From Actinopolymorpha alba DSM 45243 (GTDB lineage Bacteria; Actinomycetota; Actinomycetes; Propionibacteriales; Actinopolymorphaceae), in the NCBI RefSeq assembly GCF_000373925.1, contig NZ_KB892784.1:1-49410 (forward strand): a stretch of DNA of 49,410 nucleotides. The letters are read 5' to 3'. The position numbers and the translations under genes are program-made. Positions 7,523-16,064 of the stretch are shown piece after piece (within the stretch, counting starts at the first letter, position 1; each line of letters opens with the position of its first letter). The notes beneath the pieces are model-generated. The model worked only from the letters and a program-made list of their open reading frames with translations. It made no database searches and was not told the origin of the DNA.

Positions 7523-8346
7523 CCGCGGGTCGAGTCCGGAGGCTGGTGACGTACGCCATCCTCACCCCGCTCGCGTTCGTGTGGATCTATCCGTTCCTCT
7601 GGATGATGTCGGCGTCAGTCCGGCCGAACGGCAAGGTGTTCGCCGGCCTGGGGTTGTTTCCGACCAAGTGGTACTGGAGTAACTACGCCGCGGCCTGGGT
7701 CGACGCCGAGATCGGGAAATACTTCCTCAACACCGTCGTCGTGACGGTGAGCGGCGTGGCGATCGTGGTGTGTACGACGGCGACGATGGGCTATGCGCTT
7801 GGCAGGTATGCGTTCCCTGGCCGAAGGATTCTGGTGGGAATACTCGCCGCGCTGGTGTTCCTGCCGCAGGGCTACACGATCATTCCGATCTTCGACCTCA
7901 TCACGAAACTCAATCTTGACGGCACGTTGTTCGGCATCATCCTTGCCGAGAGCGGGCAGGCGCACATCATCCAACTCCTGCTCTACGCTGGCTACTTTCG
8001 CCAACTCCCCAAGGAACTCGAGGAGTCGGCCACGATGGACGGGGCGGGTTTCTTCCGGATCTTCGTCCAGATCTTCCTGCCGCTGGCCAAGCCGGTGACC
8101 GCCACGGTCATCATCCTGCAGTTCATCGCGAGCTGGAATGATTTCCTGCTGCCGTTGGTGCTCACCCTGAGCCAGCCGGACCTGCGGACCCTCGCGGTCG
8201 CGGTCTATTCGTTCCAGGGTGAGAACTTCACCAGCTACGCGCAGATGAACGCGGCCAGCACGATCAGCCTGCTGCCCGTCATCATCGTGTTCCTCTTTCT
8301 CCAGCGCTATTTCGTCGAAGGTATCGCCGGCGCAGTCAAACAGTGA
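7519..8346 (+). CDS. Carbohydrate ABC transporter permease (MalG-like)
   Basis: 275 aa from the GTG overlapping the preceding stop; the frame is open further back but this start fits family length. The sequence opens with VTYAILTPLAFVWIYPFLWM, has the periplasmic WSNYAAAW segment typical of MalG-type partners, six membrane helices, and the EAA loop ELEESATMDGAGFFRIFVQI with the following LPLAKP. It pairs with the upstream permease to make the membrane channel. The final helix ends with FLFLQRYFVEGIAGAVK, the family's standard C-terminus. Confidence 0.92.
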   Translation: MTAGRVRRLVTYAILTPLAFVWIYPFLWMMSASVRPNGKVFAGLGLFPTKWYWSNYAAAWVDAEIGKYFLNTVVVTVSGVAIVVCTTATMGYALGRYAFPGRRILVGILAALVFLPQGYTIIPIFDLITKLNLDGTLFGIILAESGQAHIIQLLLYAGYFRQLPKELEESATMDGAGFFRIFVQIFLPLAKPVTATVIILQFIASWNDFLLPLVLTLSQPDLRTLAVAVYSFQGENFTSYAQMNAASTISLLPVIIVFLFLQRYFVEGIAGAVKQ

Positions 8347-8369
8347 GGCTCTGAGGGGAGATGTGCGGC

Positions 8370-9215
8370 GTGGATTCCGGAGACGCGGTGCCCAGGTGGT
8401 CCGTCGGTTGCCAGGCTCGCCCGTGGTTGCAGACTCTTGGGGACGCTGGGCTCACCGCTCGGCTGGGCGAGGTGATGGGGGAGATCGGCCGGATCGGGTA
8501 CGCCGGCTTCGAGACCGCCCTGCGTTGCCTTCCAGTGCGGGAGCCGCGGGCGTTCGCGGAAATGTCCGAGTGGGCTGGCGGCCTTGTCCTGACAGGTGCT
8601 CACGCCGGTGCTCGGTGGTGGGACCCCGACGACGCGTCCGCGGTCGACGCCCACGTCGCGCAGGCCTCGCTCTTACCGGCGTTGGGCTGTCACCGGCTGG
8701 TCGTGAGCATTAACGCGCTTCCGGCCCGCCCGTCCGAGAGCCAGCTCGACCAGCTCGCGGCCAGCCTGACCCGGCTCGGTCGTGCCTGCCGTGAGGCGGC
8801 CGGTGTGGAGGTGGCGGTGCACAACCATGCCAGGGAGATCGCGGACGGGGCCCGAGTGATCTCCGCGATCGTGGAACGCTGCCCCGCCGAGGACATCACG
8901 CTCGGAGCCGACCTTGGGTGGGTGGCGTACGCCGGGATGGACGTTCCGGAGTTTGTCGAGCGGTTCGGCTCTCGTCTGGCGTACCTCCATCTCCGCGACG
9001 TCACGGATCACTCGACCGGGCCTGCGTTCACCGAGATCGGCCGGGGCCGGCTCGACATGGGTGCGATCCTGCGGGCGCTGCGGAACGTCGGCTACACGGG
9101 CTGGATCGTCGTCGAGTCGGAGTTCAGCGACACCTGGCAGGGTGCGGAACTTCCCGAGGAGACGGCGCGGGCGCAGCTTGCGGGCCTTGGCGCGTTCCTG
9201 GATGGGTCTTGCTGA
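8370..9215 (+). CDS. Second TIM-barrel sugar isomerase/epimerase of the locus
   Basis: 281 aa using GTG at 8370, which lies 9 nt after GAGGGGAG; the ATG at 8361 directly abuts that RBS, so it is less likely though possible. Xylose-isomerase-like barrel features: IGRIGYAGFETALR, VEVAVHNHAREI (metal-site region), LGADLGWVAYAGMD, LAYLHLRDVTDH with the conserved His/Asp, and GWIVVESEFSD with the final Glu. This half of the family includes inosose dehydratase (IolE) and 3-keto-sugar enzymes. It is only distantly similar to the isomerase at 2913. Two such barrels plus a Gfo/Idh enzyme suggest oxidation, epimerisation or dehydration of a cyclic sugar, but this is inference. Confidence 0.8.
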   Translation: MDSGDAVPRWSVGCQARPWLQTLGDAGLTARLGEVMGEIGRIGYAGFETALRCLPVREPRAFAEMSEWAGGLVLTGAHAGARWWDPDDASAVDAHVAQASLLPALGCHRLVVSINALPARPSESQLDQLAASLTRLGRACREAAGVEVAVHNHAREIADGARVISAIVERCPAEDITLGADLGWVAYAGMDVPEFVERFGSRLAYLHLRDVTDHSTGPAFTEIGRGRLDMGAILRALRNVGYTGWIVVESEFSDTWQGAELPEETARAQLAGLGAFLDGSC

Positions 9216-9568
9216 CGACGACCGGCGCGTGAGGTCCAGCAAGATGCGGGCGCGGCAGCTTTCGCGATGGGCGCGCCAGCCCAGATCGTGGAGCTTCCGC
9301 AGTGCTATGACCCCCTGGAGTTTCCACGGTCTCACTGAGGTACAGCCGATGTCAGGCCAGTTCCAGAGCCGACCCAAGAGATCGGTGGCTGGCAGGACTG
9401 GCCCTGGACCCTACTTTGCCTCGTACCCGAGGCAACCCGCGCCGCCTGGACCAACCACGCCGTGGCCGTCTGGCACTTCCAACTCGGCTAACTCCGACCA
9501 GAAATCGCGCTGTCCCGCTCGTTCTTGGTTCGGCTCTCGCACCTGGGTGCCCCGTTGACCACGGGGAT
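9216..9568. other. 353-bp intergenic stretch without a supported gene
   Basis: No ORF here looks coding from a proper start. One plus-strand stretch ending in TAA at about 9490 translates to WQDWPWTLLCLVPEATRA then WTNHAVAVWHFQLG; it has ordinary protein composition but no start codon and no family that I recognise. It may be the tail of a decayed gene. No clear terminator for the sugar operon is visible. Confidence 0.3.
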
Positions 9569-10663
9569 TCAGGCACTCAGCTGGCGCTGTTTGGTGAGGT
9601 AGACGCTGCCGTCCGGGGTTCCGTCGGCGGCGGTGAGGGCATAGCCGGCGCGCTCGTAGAGCTTGATGTTGCGCGTGCTTCGGTGGCCGGTGAACAGTTC
9701 GCAGTGCGTGGTTTCCTCGGGGGCCTGCCGTTCGACGTACGAGAGCAGCCAGGAACCGATGCCGTTCCCGGCCTGGTCGGGAGCCACCATGAGGCGACCG
9801 ATCAGCCACGCCCGCTCATGTGCCCGGGCTCGGACCGCCGCGACGAGGCGGCCGTGCCGGCGTACGCACCACAGCTGCCAGGTCGACATCGATGCGCGCA
9901 GGTCATCGAGTGTCTCCCGGAGCGGCTGCAGGTCGAGGGTGTCGTTCGCGAGGGCCTCCTGCACCCAGCAGCACCGTTGGAGCACGAGCAGTTCGGCCAG
10001 GTCGTCAGGCCGGGCGGTGGTCAGCCTCAGTCCGTCGACCGGTCCGGGAATGCTGGTGTCGTCACTGTCGGTCCCGGTGCGCAAGGATCGCATCGCTGAG
10101 GCCACCCGGGTCAGCTCATGTAGTACTCCACGAGCGGCTTCATCGAGTCCTGCGGACTCGATGACCTGCCCGTTGTGGGTGCTGTCGGCGATACGTAGGG
10201 CGACGGTGGCGCCGATGGGCATCATCTTCAAGGTTGTGACGACCTGCTTGGTCATCTGTACCGACCGGGTGCCGGCCGAAGTGTTGCCGTAGCTGACGAA
10301 CCCCACCGGCTTCCACGCCCACTCGTGGTAGAGGAAATCGAAGGCGTTTTTCAATGCCGCAGGCATGCCGTAGTTGTACTCAGGTGTGACCACCACGAAC
10401 GCGTCGGCCGCGGCCACCCGCCGGCTCCACGCGCGGGTGTGTTCGTGAACGTAGATGCCGCTGGAGGGATGCTCGGGCTCGTCGAGCAGCGGCAGCCCGA
10501 TGTCGGCCAGGTCCGCGACGTCGACGATGATCCCGTCGCCTGCGGCTTCCGGGAGGGTTGCCCGGACAAACCAGTCGGCGATCGCGGGTCCGAGGCGCCC
10601 GGGGCGGGTACTGGCGACGATGACAAGGACGTTCAGGGGCGCGTTCGGAGCTTTCGATGACAT
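9569..10663 (-). CDS. NADPH-dependent FMN reductase fused to a GNAT acetyltransferase
   Basis: 364 aa. Residues about 8-185 are a flavodoxin-like NAD(P)H:FMN reductase: NVLVIVASTRPGRLGPAIA (FMN phosphate loop), VTPEYNYGMPAALKNAFDFL (family signature), PVGFVSYGNTSAGTRSV. Residues about 205-364 are a GNAT fold: LRLTTARPDDLAELLVLQ, IGRLMVAPDQAGNGIGSWLL (acetyl-CoA loop), NIKLYERAGYAL. The reductase part alone would match the normal family length, so the GNAT is an added domain. It is divergent from a MarR gene 56 bp away, with paired palindromes between them, one covering this start codon. The likely role is a redox or quinone/drug detoxification step plus acetylation, for example reduction of a nitro group followed by N-acetylation; this is inferred from domains only. 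Confidence 0.85.
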   Translation of the reverse strand: MSSKAPNAPLNVLVIVASTRPGRLGPAIADWFVRATLPEAAGDGIIVDVADLADIGLPLLDEPEHPSSGIYVHEHTRAWSRRVAAADAFVVVTPEYNYGMPAALKNAFDFLYHEWAWKPVGFVSYGNTSAGTRSVQMTKQVVTTLKMMPIGATVALRIADSTHNGQVIESAGLDEAARGVLHELTRVASAMRSLRTGTDSDDTSIPGPVDGLRLTTARPDDLAELLVLQRCCWVQEALANDTLDLQPLRETLDDLRASMSTWQLWCVRRHGRLVAAVRARAHERAWLIGRLMVAPDQAGNGIGSWLLSYVERQAPEETTHCELFTGHRSTRNIKLYERAGYALTAADGTPDGSVYLTKQRQLSA

Positions 10664-10699
10664 GTCAACGACCGTACGTCGAATTTCTATGACGTGTCA
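10658..10699. promoter_or_regulatory. Paired MarR-type operators between reductase fusion and MarR gene
   Basis: TGACATGTCA (10658-10667) is a perfect 10-bp palindrome overlapping the reductase ATG. TGACGTGTCA (10690-10699) is the same site with one change. Both sit in the longer shared string ATGAC(A/G)TGTCAACGA, in the same orientation, 32 bp apart, which is about three helical turns. Two same-face sites in a divergent promoter next to a MarR gene fit autoregulation plus control of the reductase. Confidence 0.6.
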
Positions 10700-10707
10700 A
10701 CGAGGGG

Positions 10708-10713
10708 TACGGT
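10708..10713 (+). promoter_or_regulatory. Candidate -10 hexamer (TACGGT) for a leaderless MarR mRNA
   Basis: TACGGT lies 6 nt before the GTG start at 10720, and there is no purine-rich RBS close to the start. In actinobacteria this layout places transcription initiation at or next to the start codon. Confidence 0.45.
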
Positions 10714-10719
10714 GACCGG

Positions 10720-11169
10720 GTGGACACTGCCTGGCTGAGCGAGGACGAGGAACACGCTTGGCGTGCTTTCCGACGCCTGCTGATAGCGCTGCCGGCACGG
10801 CTCGGCCGGGACCTGGCCCGCGACTCGGGGCTGTCATCGGCGGACTACGAGGTGCTGAGCACACTGTCGGAGAAGCCAAACCGTCGATGGGCGCTCAAGG
10901 ACCTCGCCGCCAAGATGGAGTGGTCGCGCAGCCGACTGTCCCACCACGCGGCCCGCATGCAGGGACGGGGACTTATCGATAAGGAGCCCGATCCGCAGGA
11001 CGCGCGGGGCTGCATCCTGCACCTGGCCGACGGTGGCTTCAGGGTTTTGGAGGAAGCCGCCCCGCACCATGTCGTCGCCGTGCGCTCACGTTTCCTCGAT
11101 CATTTGAGCTCCGACGAACTCGCGGTGCTGCGCACGTTATCGACCCGGATTGCCGACCTGCCTAACTGA
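10720..11169 (+). CDS. MarR-family transcriptional regulator
   Basis: 149 aa, GTG start. Typical MarR order: N-terminal dimer helix (HAWRAFRRLLIALPARLGRD), SSADYEVLSTLSEKPNRRW, the recognition region LAAKMEWSRSRLSHHAARM, the wing GLIDKEPDPQDARGCILHL, and C-terminal dimer helices. Such proteins usually repress a neighbouring detoxification or efflux gene and let go when they bind a phenolic or oxidant ligand. The divergent flavin reductase-GNAT gene and the MFS-transporter relic directly downstream are the natural targets. Confidence 0.92.
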   Translation: MDTAWLSEDEEHAWRAFRRLLIALPARLGRDLARDSGLSSADYEVLSTLSEKPNRRWALKDLAAKMEWSRSRLSHHAARMQGRGLIDKEPDPQDARGCILHLADGGFRVLEEAAPHHVVAVRSRFLDHLSSDELAVLRTLSTRIADLPN

Positions 11170-11171
11170 CA

Positions 11172-11387
11172 TTGCACCGAGGCCCCGACCGCCTCGTGGG
11201 CAGCGCCAGCTGCCGGCGATCGGCCTCACCGGGCTCATGGTTTACCGCCTCCGACTTCTCGTTCGCACCCCTGATGTGCCTGTACCTTCAGCGAGTCATG
11301 GGTCTCGCAGCGCTGGGGGTCGGACTCCGACTCCTCCCGATTACACCGACCGGCCGCGCAGGCGTTGGAGAGGGGCGGCGATGCTAA
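11172..11387 (+). pseudogene. Relic of an MFS drug-efflux transporter
   Basis: Directly after the MarR stop, the plus frame contains FAPLMCLYLQRVMGLAALGV followed by GLRLLP. This matches the pattern of a middle transmembrane segment of DHA2-type MFS exporters (typically LYLQ-V-G-S-L-GL-LP). The flanking codons read as arginine-rich noise with no membrane segments, so only a piece of about 30 residues survives. MarR genes often regulate such exporters, which fits its position. The residual similarity is short, so the call is tentative. Confidence 0.45.
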
Positions 11388-11429
11388 AGGATTCGCGCTC
11401 CACCCCGGTCAGCCGTAAGACTTGCGCGC

Positions 11430-13175
11430 GTGGGTTATGTCGATGTCGCCGGTGTCCGCTACGAACTCCCCGATGGCCGGGTGCTCCTGGATGACGTGTC
11501 CTTCCGGGTTGGCGAGGGCGCCAAGGTCGCGCTCGTGGGCGCCAACGGATCCGGCAAGACGACGCTGCTGCGGATCGTGGCCGACGACCTCGCCCCTCAC
11601 GCGGGGAGCGTGAGTCGGGCGGGTGGATTGGGCGTGATGCGGCAGTTCGTCGGATCCGTGCGGGACGATACGACCGTCGCCGGGCTGCTGCTGTCAGTAG
11701 CGCCGCCGCCGATCCAGAAGGCCGCGCGGGCGGTTGAGCGGGCCGAGCTGGCGATGATGGAGCGCGACGACGAGCCGACCCAGCTGCGCTACGCCCAGAC
11801 GCTCGCCGACTGGGCGGACGCCGGAGGGTACGACGCCGAGGTGTTGTGGGACGTCTGTTGCACCGAGGCGATCGGCGTGCCGTACGAGCGGGCCCGCTGG
11901 CGGGAGGTACGCACCCTGTCCGGTGGCGAGCAGAAGCGGCTCGTCCTCGAGGCGTTGCTCCGTGGCCCCGACGAGGTGTTGCTGCTCGACGAGCCCGACA
12001 ACTATCTCGACGTTCTCGCCAAGCGCTGGCTGGAGGAACGCCTTCGCGAGTCGCCCAAGACCGTGTTGTACGTCAGTCACGACCGCGAGCTGCTCGCCAA
12101 CACCGCGACCCGGATCGTCACCGTCGAACTCCAGGCTGGCGGCAACTCGGTCTGGACCCATCCGCAGGGTTATGCGAGCTACCACGAGGCCCGCCGGGCG
12201 CGGTTCGAGAAGCTCGAGGAACTCCGCCGCCGCTGGGACGAACAGCACGCCAAGCTCAAGGCGTTCGTGGCGTTGATGAAGCGCCGGGCCATGGTCAACG
12301 ACGGCGCCGCCCAGGCGTACAAGGCGGCGCAGACCCGGCTCCGCAAGTTCGAGGAGGCCGGACCACCGCAGGCCATCCCGCGCGAGCAGAACGTCAAGAT
12401 GAGGTTGCGCGGCGGGCGTACCGGCAAGCGGTCGGTCGTGTGTGAGGCGCTTGAGCTCGCGGTGGGGATGGGCAGCAGCGAAGCTGAAAGCTCGAACAAC
12501 ACAGGTGAGGTGGCTCCGGGCGCGGCGTTGATGAAGCCGTTCGACCTGGAGGTGTGGTACGGCGAACGGGTGGCCGTGCTCGGCTCGAATGGCTCGGGAA
12601 AGTCGCACTTCCTCCGCCTCCTCGCGGCCGGCGGCACGCTGCCCGAACCCGAGCACCTGCCGGTCGGCGAGATAGTCGTGGCGCCGGTGTCGCACAACGG
12701 TCGGGCGAAGCTGGGCGCGCGGGTGCGTCCGGGGTGGTTCGCGCAGACCCACGAGCATCCTGAGCTGGTCGGGCGTACCCTCCTGGAGATTCTCCATCGG
12801 GGCGACGAGCATCGCGCCGGCATGCCACGCGAGGAGGCGGCCCGCGCACTTGACCGCTACGAGCTTGCGGTGGCGAGCGAGCAGACCTTCGAGTCGCTCT
12901 CGGGCGGGCAGCAGGCGAGGTTCCAGATCCTGTTGCTGGAGCTGTCCGGCGCGACCCTGCTCCTCCTCGACGAGCCGACGGACAACCTGGACGTCGCGTC
13001 GGCGGACGCGCTCGAGGAAGGCCTCGCGGCGTACGAGGGAACGGTGCTCGCGGTCACCCATGATCGGTGGTTCGCCCGGGGGTTCGACCGGTTCCTCATC
13101 TTCGGCGCCGACGGCGACGTCTATGAGGCCGACGAGCCGGTCTGGGACGAAGGTCGCGTCCGCCGGGCGCGGTGA
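11430..13175 (+). CDS. ABC-F family ATPase (two ABC domains, no membrane domain)
   Basis: 581 aa, GTG start. First ABC domain: Walker A GANGSGKTT (residues 38-46), signature LSGGEQKRL, Walker B VLLLDEPDNYLD, switch SHDRELL. A linker of basic/acidic helices follows (ARFEKLEELRRRWDEQHAKL, then KAFVALMKRRAMVNDGAAQ), the P-site tRNA interaction motif region of ABC-F proteins. Second ABC domain: GSNGSGKSHFLRLL, LSGGQQARFQIL, LLLLDEPTDNLD, THDRWFARGF. There is a short low-complexity insert at the start of the second domain (GSSEAESSNNTGEV). ABC-F proteins act on the ribosome, as translation factors or antibiotic-protection factors. The neighbouring MarR and efflux relic hint at a resistance context, but no drug class can be assigned. 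Confidence 0.9.
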   Translation: MGYVDVAGVRYELPDGRVLLDDVSFRVGEGAKVALVGANGSGKTTLLRIVADDLAPHAGSVSRAGGLGVMRQFVGSVRDDTTVAGLLLSVAPPPIQKAARAVERAELAMMERDDEPTQLRYAQTLADWADAGGYDAEVLWDVCCTEAIGVPYERARWREVRTLSGGEQKRLVLEALLRGPDEVLLLDEPDNYLDVLAKRWLEERLRESPKTVLYVSHDRELLANTATRIVTVELQAGGNSVWTHPQGYASYHEARRARFEKLEELRRRWDEQHAKLKAFVALMKRRAMVNDGAAQAYKAAQTRLRKFEEAGPPQAIPREQNVKMRLRGGRTGKRSVVCEALELAVGMGSSEAESSNNTGEVAPGAALMKPFDLEVWYGERVAVLGSNGSGKSHFLRLLAAGGTLPEPEHLPVGEIVVAPVSHNGRAKLGARVRPGWFAQTHEHPELVGRTLLEILHRGDEHRAGMPREEAARALDRYELAVASEQTFESLSGGQQARFQILLLELSGATLLLLDEPTDNLDVASADALEEGLAAYEGTVLAVTHDRWFARGFDRFLIFGADGDVYEADEPVWDEGRVRRAR

Positions 13176-13178
13176 GCC

Positions 13179-13625
13179 CTACCACGCCGTGAGCGCGCCC
13201 TCCACGCTCTCCACGACGAGGTCGGACACGCAGAACCCTTCGGAGGAGAAGTCGTTCGTCCAACCGAACCGCAGGAGCGTGGCACGGAGTAGTTCGGGCG
13301 AGGCGCGGTAGTCGGCCGCGACCATCGAGGCGAGGGGTAGGACGGTGAGCCCCGGTAGCCACCGGCACACAACCTCATCCAGCCCGACGGTCACGAAGGC
13401 TAACGGAAACAGCGTGGAGGCGATCGCGGTCGCGTCGTGGGCGCGGACACAGACCCACTCCTCCTCGGGGGGTTCGTACGCGGTGAGGGTGAGGTTGTGC
13501 GCGGTCGCCAGCGCTTTGAGCCGTGCCGCCGCACCCGTGCGGGTCCATCCGGGTAGCGGGGACTCCCACGGCGTCGCACCCAGCCACTGCTGGAGTGCTG
13601 GATCAAGGTCGATCATCCCGGCCAT
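13179..13625 (-). CDS. Hypothetical protein, 148 aa
   Basis: Start ATG at 13625 chosen because AGGGA lies about 5-9 nt upstream; another ATG three codons in is possible. The frame is open further upstream but translates to low-complexity Ala/Arg sequence. The protein is soluble, mixed alpha/beta, with LQQWLGATPWESPLPGWT, LTLTAYEPPEEEWVCVRAHD and a C-terminal LRFGWTNDFSSEGFCVSDLV; no signal or membrane helix. I do not recognise a family. It is convergent with the ABC-F gene, with only 3 bp between stops. The sequence is coherent and amino-acid use is normal, so it is probably a real gene. Confidence 0.6.
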   Translation of the reverse strand: MAGMIDLDPALQQWLGATPWESPLPGWTRTGAAARLKALATAHNLTLTAYEPPEEEWVCVRAHDATAIASTLFPLAFVTVGLDEVVCRWLPGLTVLPLASMVAADYRASPELLRATLLRFGWTNDFSSEGFCVSDLVVESVEGALTAW

Positions 13626-13791
13626 AATTCCCTGCGGTCCCCGGAGCGAAGTCGGTCGAAACCTGCCCAAGGAGGGCGCTCGGCGTGTCCGAGGCGCGGG
13701 CGTGTCCTGATCGGCGGCATCACCTGGACGTCCGGATGGGACGTGCTGGAAGCGGACAAGCTTCTGGTCGGCGGTCCGACCATCGATCATT

Positions 13792-15999
13792 GTGACGGAC
13801 ATGTTACGTCGACTCCTCGCCGTCGCCGTCCTTCCCGCCCTTGGTCTCGCGCTCGCTCCGGCGCCAGGTGCCGTGGCCGGCAACAACGCCGCCGCGACAT
13901 CTGCCGGCACAGCGAACGCCGGCCCAGCGAACGCCGACGCCTCCGCACGGATCGGCCTCAGCGTCGTCTCGTCCCGCCCCGCTGTGGTGAGCGGAGGTGA
14001 CGCGCTGGTCCGGGTGTCCACGCCAGCGGACGTACCCCTGACCGGCGTTCACGTGTATCTGAACGGCGAGGACGTGACCGCAGCCTTCAGGTTCGATCCG
14101 CGGGCCCGCATCGGAGACGGGCTCGTCGAGGGGCTCCGGCTCGGACACAACACGCTGACCGCGTCAGGTGGGGGAGCGGCGGGCCGGCTCGACGTGACGA
14201 ACCATCCGATCACCGGGCCGGTCTTCGCGGGCCCGCACCAGCAGCCGTTCATCTGCGACACGGCGGAGTTCACGCTGGTGACCGGCGCCAAGCTGGGGGC
14301 GCCGCTCGACGATGAGTGCTCGGTGCGCACTCGCGTCGACTACGTCTACCGAACGACGGACGGCCGGTTCGTACCCCTGCCCGCCGGCACCACCCGCCCG
14401 GCCGACCTCGCGTGGACGACGACGAGTGCGGGGCGCCGGGTGCCGTACGTCGTCCGGGTCGAGACGGGCACCATCAACCGCGCCATCTACGAGACGGCGA
14501 TCCTGCACGATCCGGAGTCTCCCGCACCCGATGCCTGGCAGCGCTCGCCCGGATGGAACGGCCGGCTCATCTACACGTTCGGTGGCGGCTGCGCGGGTGG
14601 GTGGTACATCCAGGGCCGCAACACCGGTGGAGTGATGGACGACCTGATGCTGCGGCAGGGGTACGCCGTCGCGTCGGCGTCCCTCAACGTCTTCGGCAAC
14701 AACTGCGACGACCTGCTCGCCGCGGAGACGATGAGCATGGTGAAAGAACGCTTCGTCGAGGCGTACGGCGTTCCGGCGTTCACGATCGGGTGGGGCTGCT
14801 CGGGCGGCTCCTACCAGGTGCACCAGATCGGCGACAACTATCCGGGCCTGCTCGACGGCATCGTCGCCGCCTGCAGCTTCCCGGAGGTGGGGTTCGGGAC
14901 GATCCACACCATCAGCGACGCCCGACTGCTCGACCACTACTTCAAGGTGCTCGCGCCGGGCGCGTTCCTCCGGGAGCAGCAGCGGGCCGTGTCCGGCTTC
15001 GGGAAGTGGGAAAGCATCGCCAACCTCGCCGGCGGGGGCGGGCGGATCGACCCGCGGATCTTCTGCCCGGGCCAGCTTCCCGCCGCACTGCGCTACGACC
15101 CGGCGACCAACCCGACCGGCGCGCGGTGTGACGTCTACAGCCACACGGTGAACGCCTACGGCCGGGATTCGGAGACCGGATTCGCCCGGCGGCCACTCGA
15201 CAACGTGGGGATCCAGTACGGCCTGCAAGCTCTCCTTGACGGCACGATCAGCGCCGAGCAGTTCCTCGACCTCAATGCCAGGGTCGGCGGCTTCGACGCG
15301 GACGCCAACCACGTCGCCGAGCGGACTGTCGCCGACCTTGGCGCCACCCGAGCGGCGTACCGGACCGGCCGGCTCCTCAACGGCGGCGCCGGTCTGGCGA
15401 CGATGCCGATCATCGACTACCGGGCCTACACCGACGACGCGTCGAACGGTGACATCCACATGCGGTTCCAGTCGTTCTCCACGCGGGCGCGGCTGGAAAG
15501 TGTCAACGGCACCCATGCCAACCAGGTGATGCTGGTGGAGGACGACAGGTACGGACTGTTCAGTACACAGAGTCCGGTCGTCGCGGACGCCCTCACCCAG
15601 ATGGACGCCTGGCTCACGGCGATCGCGGGTGACACCCGGCCCGGCAACGCACGGGCCCGGCTCATGCGGAACAAACCGGGCAGCCTCGTCGACGCGTGCT
15701 GGACCCGCGACGCGGAGCCACGCAAGATCGCCCAGCCCCAGGTCGAGGGGGTTGGTACGACGACCTGCAACACCCTCTATCCGGTGTGGCCGTCACCGCG
15801 GATGGTCGCGGGCGGGTCGACCGCCAACGACATCGTGGCCTGCCAGCGACAGGCCGTCGATCCGCGGGTGTACGCCGGGCGACTCAACGGCGAGCAGCTG
15901 TCCAGACTGCGCGGCATCTTCCCTGACGGCGTCTGCGACTGGTCGGCACCGGGGATCGAGCAGCAGGGCCTGGCCGGGACCTGGTTGTCGTTCGGATAA
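13792..15999 (+). CDS. Secreted DUF6351-type protein with alpha/beta-hydrolase core
   Basis: 735 aa with a Sec signal peptide (MLRRLLAVAVLPALGLALAP, cleaved near residue 30 at AVAG/N). Residues about 50-130 look like an Ig-like beta domain (RIGLSVVSSRPAVVSGGDAL, VHVYLNGEDVTAAF). The rest is an alpha/beta-hydrolase-like core: LIYTFGGGCAGGWYIQGRNT (oxyanion-type loop), GYAVASASLNVFGNNCDDLL, and the nucleophile elbow GWGCSGGSY with Ser337. Many Cys residues fit a disulfide-rich exoprotein. I recognise the overall pattern as DUF6351, an actinobacterial family with some similarity to tannase-like esterases; substrate unknown. It appears to be a single-gene unit ending in the palindromic region before rplM. 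Confidence 0.75.
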   Translation: MTDMLRRLLAVAVLPALGLALAPAPGAVAGNNAAATSAGTANAGPANADASARIGLSVVSSRPAVVSGGDALVRVSTPADVPLTGVHVYLNGEDVTAAFRFDPRARIGDGLVEGLRLGHNTLTASGGGAAGRLDVTNHPITGPVFAGPHQQPFICDTAEFTLVTGAKLGAPLDDECSVRTRVDYVYRTTDGRFVPLPAGTTRPADLAWTTTSAGRRVPYVVRVETGTINRAIYETAILHDPESPAPDAWQRSPGWNGRLIYTFGGGCAGGWYIQGRNTGGVMDDLMLRQGYAVASASLNVFGNNCDDLLAAETMSMVKERFVEAYGVPAFTIGWGCSGGSYQVHQIGDNYPGLLDGIVAACSFPEVGFGTIHTISDARLLDHYFKVLAPGAFLREQQRAVSGFGKWESIANLAGGGGRIDPRIFCPGQLPAALRYDPATNPTGARCDVYSHTVNAYGRDSETGFARRPLDNVGIQYGLQALLDGTISAEQFLDLNARVGGFDADANHVAERTVADLGATRAAYRTGRLLNGGAGLATMPIIDYRAYTDDASNGDIHMRFQSFSTRARLESVNGTHANQVMLVEDDRYGLFSTQSPVVADALTQMDAWLTAIAGDTRPGNARARLMRNKPGSLVDACWTRDAEPRKIAQPQVEGVGTTTCNTLYPVWPSPRMVAGGSTANDIVACQRQAVDPRVYAGRLNGEQLSRLRGIFPDGVCDWSAPGIEQQGLAGTWLSFG

Positions 16000-16064
16000 A
16001 CCTGGAATCGCCGCGTCCCGGCGCGTCACCGGGCCCGTGCGTCGACGGACGACCGACCGGAAAT

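Noticed and set aside
11694-13061. Long antisense open frame (455 codons) opposite the ABC-F gene
   Set aside because: It is the complement of a protein with full ABC motifs; the antisense translation is His/Arg/Leu-rich with no family motif, as expected from high GC at third positions.
14164-15516. Long antisense frame opposite the DUF6351 gene
   Set aside because: No domain, no RBS and a composition dominated by Arg/Val/Glu/Pro; the plus-strand gene has a signal peptide and a catalytic elbow.
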